Positions 59,511 through 64,000 of a stretch of DNA of 64,000 nt are shown here, piece by piece; within the stretch, counting starts at the first letter, position 1, and every line of letters begins with the position of its first letter. The notes under the pieces are model-generated. The model made no database searches. It was not told the DNA's origin and worked only from the letters and a program-made list of their open reading frames with translations. Made by a program: the position numbers and the translations under genes. Source of the DNA: Planococcus maritimus (GTDB taxonomy: Bacteria; Bacillota; Bacilli; Bacillales_A; Planococcaceae); assembly GCF_001592825.1 (NCBI RefSeq), contig NZ_LTZG01000001.1, positions 1,488,001 to 1,552,000 on the forward strand, read 5' to 3'.

Positions 59511-60111
59511 CAGGCGTGCCTCCTTTCTTTTCACAATTCCATAATTGGGCATTTTGGTAAGCGGTCGCGAGCATTTGAAATCCATCCTTTGTCAAAATCG
59601 ATTCGGGATGAAATTGGATGCCTTCAACCGGCCAATCTTTGTGGCGCACACTCATAACGCTACCGTCTTCTGCTGTTGCCGTCACCCTTAGAGTATCTGG
59701 CAGCGTAGCGCTGTCTGTTACGAGCGAATGATAGCGCACGACCGGAGTTGGTGACACGAGCCCCGCAAAAACTCCCTGTCCGTCATGTGCCACTTGCGAT
59801 ACTTTGCCATGAACCGGCTGCGTGCCTTTTTGGACCTTGCCACCGTAAAACTCGACGATACTCTGGTGGCCCAGACATACACCGAGGATCGGCACTTTGC
59901 CGCTAAGCTGTTCGAGTACTTGCGTTCCGACGCCCGGCTGCAAAGGCTTGCCTGGACCCGGTGACAGCACAATCAGTTCCGGCGATAAAGCTTCGACCTC
60001 TTGGAGCACAGCGCGGTCATTCTGAACGACTTCCACGCGCGCGCCGAGCCGTTCGAAATAATGGACCAGATTATATGTAAATGAATCATAATGATCGATG
60101 ATGACAATCAC
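59488..60111 (-). CDS. pabA: PabA: aminodeoxychorismate synthase glutamine amidotransferase
   Basis: A 207-residue class I glutamine amidotransferase that gives ammonia to PabB. The start IVIIDHYDSFTYNLVHYFER is typical. SPGPGKP is the oxyanion region, GVCLGHQSI holds the catalytic Cys and GIQFHPESILT the His-Glu pair. The start is a GTG at 60111, nine bases after AGAGGAG; the upstream frame has no ribosome site. The 3' end overlaps pabB. A separate trpG was not seen here, so it could serve both pathways. Confidence 0.92.
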   Translation of the reverse strand: MIVIIDHYDSFTYNLVHYFERLGARVEVVQNDRAVLQEVEALSPELIVLSPGPGKPLQPGVGTQVLEQLSGKVPILGVCLGHQSIVEFYGGKVQKGTQPVHGKVSQVAHDGQGVFAGLVSPTPVVRYHSLVTDSATLPDTLRVTATAEDGSVMSVRHKDWPVEGIQFHPESILTKDGFQMLATAYQNAQLWNCEKKGGTPDGPLSAV

Positions 60112-60273
60112 GGAAAAAAACTCCTCTTTAAATGAAATGATGCGTAACTTCATTATAAAGGGAGCAGGAAGATTAAGCATCGATTATCTAACAGGACCAG
60201 ATCAGGCGATTCGGACGCGACCTGAGATTTATTTGTTTTGCCTATACGGACTGCTATTTCATAGTTTCAACAG

Positions 60274-60307
60274 ACACAACCCGGATTGCGAGGCATCCGG
60301 GTTGTGT
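60274..60307 (-). terminator. Terminator of the 60312-60710 gene
   Basis: Perfect arms ACACAACCCGGAT and ATCCGGGTTGTGT with an 8-base loop, just after the stop codon on the minus strand. Confidence 0.85.
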
Positions 60308-60311
60308 TTAG

Positions 60312-60710
60312 TTAATCGATCTGATGTAAGGCAGCAGCAAGCCGTGCGGCGAAACTCTCTGGCGGTTCTTCTGCCATCAGTCGCAGGCAGACAATATTGG
60401 GATTCGAGTCGATGCGTTGTCCGAACTCTGTCGGCAAGGCAATCGGATGATTTTGCAAGGCTTCTGTAAATAGCGCCACTTCTTCAGGAAGCAGGTAAAT
60501 GTCTGCTTCGTTCACGGCAGAGCCATCGGATTTCAAGTTTCGAAACGAAATATCGTGTTCGAGTGTGCAATCAAAACGTTTGTCATGCAATTGGATGGTT
60601 ACGGTTCGGCTTTTCTTGATTAGGCATTCCATATCCGTCGTGTCCGTTTCCGCCTCCAGCAAGTTCCCGACCTGCTGTGCAAGGTCCATGATGGTATGTT
60701 TGATTTGCAT
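60312..60710 (-). CDS. Unknown cytosolic protein
   Basis: A 132-residue protein without membrane segments. The N-terminal half starts MQIKHTIMDLAQQVGNLLEA, then TVTIQLHDKRFDCTLEHDIS reads as beta strands, and the C-terminal half is helical with IVCLRLMAEEPPESFAARLA. I do not recognise a family. AGAGGAG precedes the ATG at 60710, which removes 19 upstream codons of low-complexity sequence. It has its own terminator and is probably monocistronic. Confidence 0.75.
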   Translation of the reverse strand: MQIKHTIMDLAQQVGNLLEAETDTTDMECLIKKSRTVTIQLHDKRFDCTLEHDISFRNLKSDGSAVNEADIYLLPEEVALFTEALQNHPIALPTEFGQRIDSNPNIVCLRLMAEEPPESFAARLAAALHQID

Positions 60711-60744
60711 GTTGTTCTCCTCTCTTAAAACAAATTTCACAAAA

Positions 60745-60788
60745 AAGAAAACGCCGAAAAAACCCAAGAAAGGGCTTTTTCGGCGTTG
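60745..60788 (-). terminator. Terminator of the small lipoprotein gene
   Basis: Arms AACGCCGAAAAAACCC and GGGCTTTTTCGGCGTT with one mismatch and an AAGAAA loop. On the minus strand TTTTCTTTTTT follows. Confidence 0.85.
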
Positions 60789-60945
60789 GTTCCAGCGCTA
60801 TAGTCTGTTCCATTTTACCAAATTCAGATGGTTTTTTTAAATACAGCTAATATCGTTGCGTTGCCCGACCGGAAATACTATGGCTTTCCGGTCGTACTTG
60901 TATCGGATAGATGAAGTCTTTGGGCCGCTCACAGCTTATCCAGAC

Positions 60946-61119
60946 TCAATAACCGTCCTTATCTTCCTCATCATCTTCAGAATCGCCTTGTTCTTCACCA
61001 GGCATGACATCTGTTTCCTGCTCCATTTCCGGTTCGTCTTCCTCACCGCCGCACGCAGCAAGCATTCCCGCAGATAGCATTGCCGCCGCTCCAACTTTCA
61101 GCCATTTCTGTTGGGCCAT
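60946..61119 (-). CDS. Short acidic lipoprotein
   Basis: A complete 57-residue gene. AAGGAGG lies 6 bases before the ATG at 61119. The signal peptide MAQQKWLKVGAAAML leads to the lipobox LAAC, and the mature part of about 33 residues is almost all Glu and Asp (GGEEDEPEMEQ, then EDDEEDKDGY). It should be an anionic lipid-anchored peptide at the outer face of the membrane. No family is recognised; binding of cations is a guess. A terminator lies about 160 bases downstream. Confidence 0.75.
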   Translation of the reverse strand: MAQQKWLKVGAAAMLSAGMLAACGGEEDEPEMEQETDVMPGEEQGDSEDDEEDKDGY

Positions 61120-61192
61120 GGACCTTCCTCCTTCGTTTCAATTCCTTACTAGCTCTATACCCATTTGCCGGAAGGAGAAACTAAAGGATCGT

Positions 61193-61678
61193 TCAGGATT
61201 TAACCATTGGCAGCGTCTTCGAATATTGGTTATATTTCACCCGCACACTTTTCACAAATGCGTCGCAGCGTGGGCGGTCGTCTGCAGAAGGCATCTGCTC
61301 CACTTTGAGTGTGGCAGCCAGGCGCGTTTTAGCGTGGAGCATATCACGGAACAAATCTACCGCCCCGCAATACGTCGCAAAGCAGCGGTCTCCTGTTCCG
61401 AAAACACCTGTAACGAGATTTCCTGATTGCTGCTCGATTGCTTCGAACAAGCGATGCAGTTGTCTCGGAATTTCCCCGTTCATCCACGTGTACGTGCCGA
61501 CTACAACTATATCATAACGTAATAGTTCGGAAAGGTCGAATTCCTTCACAGAAAAAACCTCGGGCTGCAGGCCATGGCGAACCGATGCATCTGTTACCAT
61601 TTCAGCAAGCCGTTCGGTGTGTCCCGTTGCAGAGGCATAGACAATTGCAAGCTTTGGCTTATAGTTCGTCAAAGCCAT
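61193..61678 (-). CDS. Flavodoxin-like protein linked to ribonucleotide reductase
   Basis: A 161-residue flavodoxin. The FMN phosphate loop is VYASATGHTERLAEM (about residues 12-26), and GTYTWMNGEIP and FGTGDRCFATYCGAVD are the two isoalloxazine loops. This is the long, true flavodoxin type, not NrdI. The ATG at 61678 follows CGGAG and overlaps the end of the reductase beta-subunit gene by 20 bases, so translation is coupled. It may reduce the beta-subunit metal centre during activation, as NrdI does in class Ib systems. Confidence 0.85.
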   Translation of the reverse strand: MALTNYKPKLAIVYASATGHTERLAEMVTDASVRHGLQPEVFSVKEFDLSELLRYDIVVVGTYTWMNGEIPRQLHRLFEAIEQQSGNLVTGVFGTGDRCFATYCGAVDLFRDMLHAKTRLAATLKVEQMPSADDRPRCDAFVKSVRVKYNQYSKTLPMVKS

Positions 61679-62696
61679 TCGACTCCGATACTTTCGTATA
61701 GGCGCGCGATTTCTGTTCAAAGAAATCGGATTTCGTGCTGTTCATCATGTCGTCACCGAAAACACGGATCCACGGCATCGGATTGTCGCGTGTTTCATAA
61801 AGATTGCCGAGGCCGATTTGGCGCAGCCGCTTGTTTGCCAAATACTCAACGTATTCGTTGAACTCATCAAGGTCGAGCCCCTCAATCTCCCCGAGGATAT
61901 GCTGAGCCCATTCTTTTTCAAGTTCGACGGCATGCGCCACTTCCTCGCGGATCCAATTGTTCATGTCATCTGTCGCGAGCTCCGGGTTTTCCGCGATCAA
62001 GATGCGGATAAATTGGGAAACGAAATAGGCGTGCTGCATTTCGTCGCGTTGGATGTAGCTGATCATCGTGCTCGTTTTGAGCATTTTTTGCTGGCGCGCG
62101 AGGTGGTAGAAAAACGCAAAGCCCGCATAGAAATAAATGCCTTCCAAGTTAATCGAATTGACCGCAAGCTTCAATAAGTTTTCCAGATTAGGCTCGATGC
62201 GGAACGCTTCGTACGCAGACAAGATCCGTGCATTGCGCTTTCTGACGAGCGGGTCGTTCTTTGCTTCGTCAAAGCGCCGGTTCTGTTCATCGAGCGGAAC
62301 GAGCGAGCTGAGAACGTAGGAGTACGACTCGGTGTGGACTGCTTCCTGCTGGGCGATGACGGCAAAAATCGACTTGAAACTTGAATCGCTGACATAATCC
62401 ATGACTTGAGTCATCGTCGGCGTCTGCAGGCTGTCGAGTGACGCCAGCTGAGTGTTAATGCGCAAGAAGACGTCTTTCTCAGTATCTGTTAGCGAGTCCC
62501 AGTTTTTGATGTCATCCTGCATATTGATTTCCTGCGCTTTCCAGAAGTTCGCGAGTAGCGCTTGGTACAAGTCATACATATGCGGATGGGCAATATCATT
62601 CCAATTGAGCAAACCAGAGCTCGCCCCGCCCACAATGGCGGTTGAACGATTTGGTGCCTCTGGGTCCATCAATGGCTGTTTCGTTAAAGTTTCCAT
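61659..62696 (-). CDS. Class I ribonucleotide reductase beta subunit
   Basis: A 345-residue dimetal-radical subunit. The metal ligands are all present: Asp in LASLDSLQ, Glu and His in QQEAVHTESY, Glu in NLEGIYFYAG, and Glu and His in RDEMQHAYF. The radical Tyr stands seven residues after the second ligand (EAVHTESY), so it is a Tyr-radical enzyme, not class Ic. AAAGGATG precedes the ATG at 62696. It follows the alpha-subunit gene after 16 bases and overlaps the flavodoxin gene. Subclass (Ia or Ib) is not certain, so I give no symbol. Confidence 0.93.
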   Translation of the reverse strand: METLTKQPLMDPEAPNRSTAIVGGASSGLLNWNDIAHPHMYDLYQALLANFWKAQEINMQDDIKNWDSLTDTEKDVFLRINTQLASLDSLQTPTMTQVMDYVSDSSFKSIFAVIAQQEAVHTESYSYVLSSLVPLDEQNRRFDEAKNDPLVRKRNARILSAYEAFRIEPNLENLLKLAVNSINLEGIYFYAGFAFFYHLARQQKMLKTSTMISYIQRDEMQHAYFVSQFIRILIAENPELATDDMNNWIREEVAHAVELEKEWAQHILGEIEGLDLDEFNEYVEYLANKRLRQIGLGNLYETRDNPMPWIRVFGDDMMNSTKSDFFEQKSRAYTKVSESNGFDEL

Positions 62697-62712
62697 ACTT
62701 CTCATCCTTTCC

Positions 62713-64000
62713 TTAGCTTTCACATGCCTCGCATGCTTCGATTTCTTCTTGCGACGTGCTGCGCACATAATAGCTCGTCTTCAATCCACACTTCCATGCT
62801 TCGAGATGCAATTCCAGCAATTCTTTGGCACGTATCGTGTGCGGCACGTACAAATTAAAGCTGATCGACTGGTCGATATGGCGCTGTCTTGCCGCGTTTT
62901 GGCGGATGCTCCATTTCTGATCCAGCACGTGGCGCGCGCGGCGGTAATAGTCATAAGTCCGGTGATTGAGGTCCGGTGCTGTTACATTAAAACGGAAGTT
63001 CTTTTTCTCTTCTGCGTATTCGACGGCATACAGTGGGTCGATGCCGTCTGTCGAACCGCCGATTTTCGCGGTCGATGAGTTCGGTGCAACGGCCATCATC
63101 CAGCCATTGCGGACGCCGGATGTTGCGACTTTACGGCGTAGTGACTCCCAACGCTCTCCGGTGTAACTGCGGCGTTCGAAATACTCGCCCGTATGCCATT
63201 CAGAACCTGTGAATTCACTGAAGGCACCTTTTTCTTCCGCCAACCCTGCGGATGCGCGGATAGCGTGCCAGGCGATTTCTTCGTAAAGTGTGTCGGCATA
63301 GTCGACTGCTTCTTGCGTTTCCCAATGGATGCCGCGAAGCGCCAGCAAATGGTGCCAACCGAATGTACCTAATCCAACAGCGCGATATTTGCCGTTTGTC
63401 ACTTCTGCCTGGCCGACAGAAATGGTATTCAAATCGATGACATTATCAAGCATGCGCAATTGAATCGGGATGAGACGGGACAAGACGTCCGCCTGCACGG
63501 CTCTTGGCAAGTTGATCGATGACAAATTGCAGACGACAAAATCGCCCGGTTTTTTCACAGTGACCAAATTGCCTTCTTCGTCTTTGTATTCTTTGATGAT
63601 TTCAGTCGGCGACATGTTTTGTGCGATTTCACTGCATAGATTGCTGCAGTAAATCGATGTTTTGCCGATGCCACGCAAGTGTTTGTTCGGGTTGCCACGG
63701 TTCACTTCGTCGCGGTAGAACATATACGGCGTACCGGTTTCGAGTTGCGAGACCATAATGCGCGCCATGATATCCATCGCACGGAACGATTTTCTGGCCA
63801 AAAACGGATGATTGACCGCTTCCTCGTATTTTTCCGTGAAGTATTTACGGTCTGTCTCATCGTAGAAATCTTCCAGGCCAAGTAAATTGCCCTGATCGTC
63901 TTTCCACCCCATCACTTGCTTGACTTCATGAGGGCAGAACGTATGCCATTCGCCGATGCTGCGGCCGTTTTCATCCGTTTCCTGCAATTTTTGCATAAAC
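62713..64000 (-). CDS. Class I ribonucleotide reductase alpha subunit, 3' part
   Basis: The C-terminal 428 residues or so of the catalytic subunit; the gene runs off the right edge. The catalytic-site motif is NLCSEIAQ with the radical Cys and Glu, CNLSSINL carries the second redox Cys, and AVAPNSSTAKIGGSTDGIDP is the phosphate-binding loop. The C-terminal tail ends CEACES, the Cys pair that passes electrons from thioredoxin or glutaredoxin-like donors. An ATG at 63996 is internal, not the start. It forms an operon with the beta subunit and flavodoxin. Confidence 0.94.
   Translation of the reverse strand, partial: FMQKLQETDENGRSIGEWHTFCPHEVKQVMGWKDDQGNLLGLEDFYDETDRKYFTEKYEEAVNHPFLARKSFRAMDIMARIMVSQLETGTPYMFYRDEVNRGNPNKHLRGIGKTSIYCSNLCSEIAQNMSPTEIIKEYKDEEGNLVTVKKPGDFVVCNLSSINLPRAVQADVLSRLIPIQLRMLDNVIDLNTISVGQAEVTNGKYRAVGLGTFGWHHLLALRGIHWETQEAVDYADTLYEEIAWHAIRASAGLAEEKGAFSEFTGSEWHTGEYFERRSYTGERWESLRRKVATSGVRNGWMMAVAPNSSTAKIGGSTDGIDPLYAVEYAEEKKNFRFNVTAPDLNHRTYDYYRRARHVLDQKWSIRQNAARQRHIDQSISFNLYVPHTIRAKELLELHLEAWKCGLKTSYYVRSTSQEEIEACEACES

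Noticed and set aside
1-64000. tRNA, rRNA, CRISPR arrays and intact insertion sequences
   Set aside because: I looked for cloverleaf 3' ends, repeat-spacer periodicity and transposase frames with terminal repeats and found none that could be supported.

Overview
The window looks like chromosome from a low-to-moderate-GC Bacillota of the Planococcaceae type (Planococcus or a close relative). This rests on the gene content (T-box tyrS, FusB-type EF-G-binding protein, YciC/Zur zinc-sparing operon, UvrX, YwrD/chromate-transporter pair, SdcS-type dicarboxylate carrier), strong AGGAGG ribosome sites with frequent TTG/GTG starts, and Bacillus-style LexA, Zur and Fur boxes. The genus is an inference. 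No rRNA, tRNA, CRISPR array or intact insertion sequence is visible.

Bases 1-30,000 are an accessory-looking stretch. It opens with the 3' part of a CadA-type P-type ATPase, a degenerate M23 envelope protein, a membrane-anchored GH13 protein without catalytic residues, two cation diffusion facilitators, a methyltransferase, a VanZ-like protein, a ZIP transporter, an ACR3-like carrier and a SHOCT protein. From 12.7 to 21.97 kb there is a metal/thiol block: resA-ccdA and bdbC-bdbD on the minus strand, divergent from cadD-cadC-cadA, then a lipoamide-dehydrogenase-like gene and a methyltransferase. Three direct copies of an 85-115 bp element with a dif-like core (12.7, 21.9, 23.2 kb) delimit this block and the next small segment. 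Between 23.3 and 24.8 kb, three copies of a near-identical 34-bp palindrome separate single-gene units (GNAT, DUF4240, then an LRR protein). A TetR-MMPL efflux operon closes the region.

Bases 29.6-64 kb are mostly core-type metabolism: an AcuI/YhdH-type reductase; a probable tartrate/D-malate pathway (TtuC-like dehydrogenase, glycerate kinase, DASS transporter, GntR regulator) with shared GTATAC operators; T-box tyrS; an AldA-like dehydrogenase; peptidase E; a Zur-controlled divergon (YciC, zinc-free L33 and S14 and an unknown protein one way, a flavoprotein the other); LexA-controlled uvrX; a glycosyltransferase-TetR operon with a perfect operator; FusB with a coupled L7/L12-like membrane protein; a gamma-glutamyltransferase with two half-size chromate transporters and LysR; an amidase; a Fur-controlled iron ABC transporter; pabA-pabBC; a 57-residue lipoprotein; and a class I ribonucleotide reductase with an overlapping flavodoxin, running off the right edge.

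The strongest candidates for something undescribed are the dif-like repeat modules, the palindrome-bounded gene units, the Zur-linked unknowns and the GH13 pseudoenzyme. All identifications were made by reading; no database search was run.
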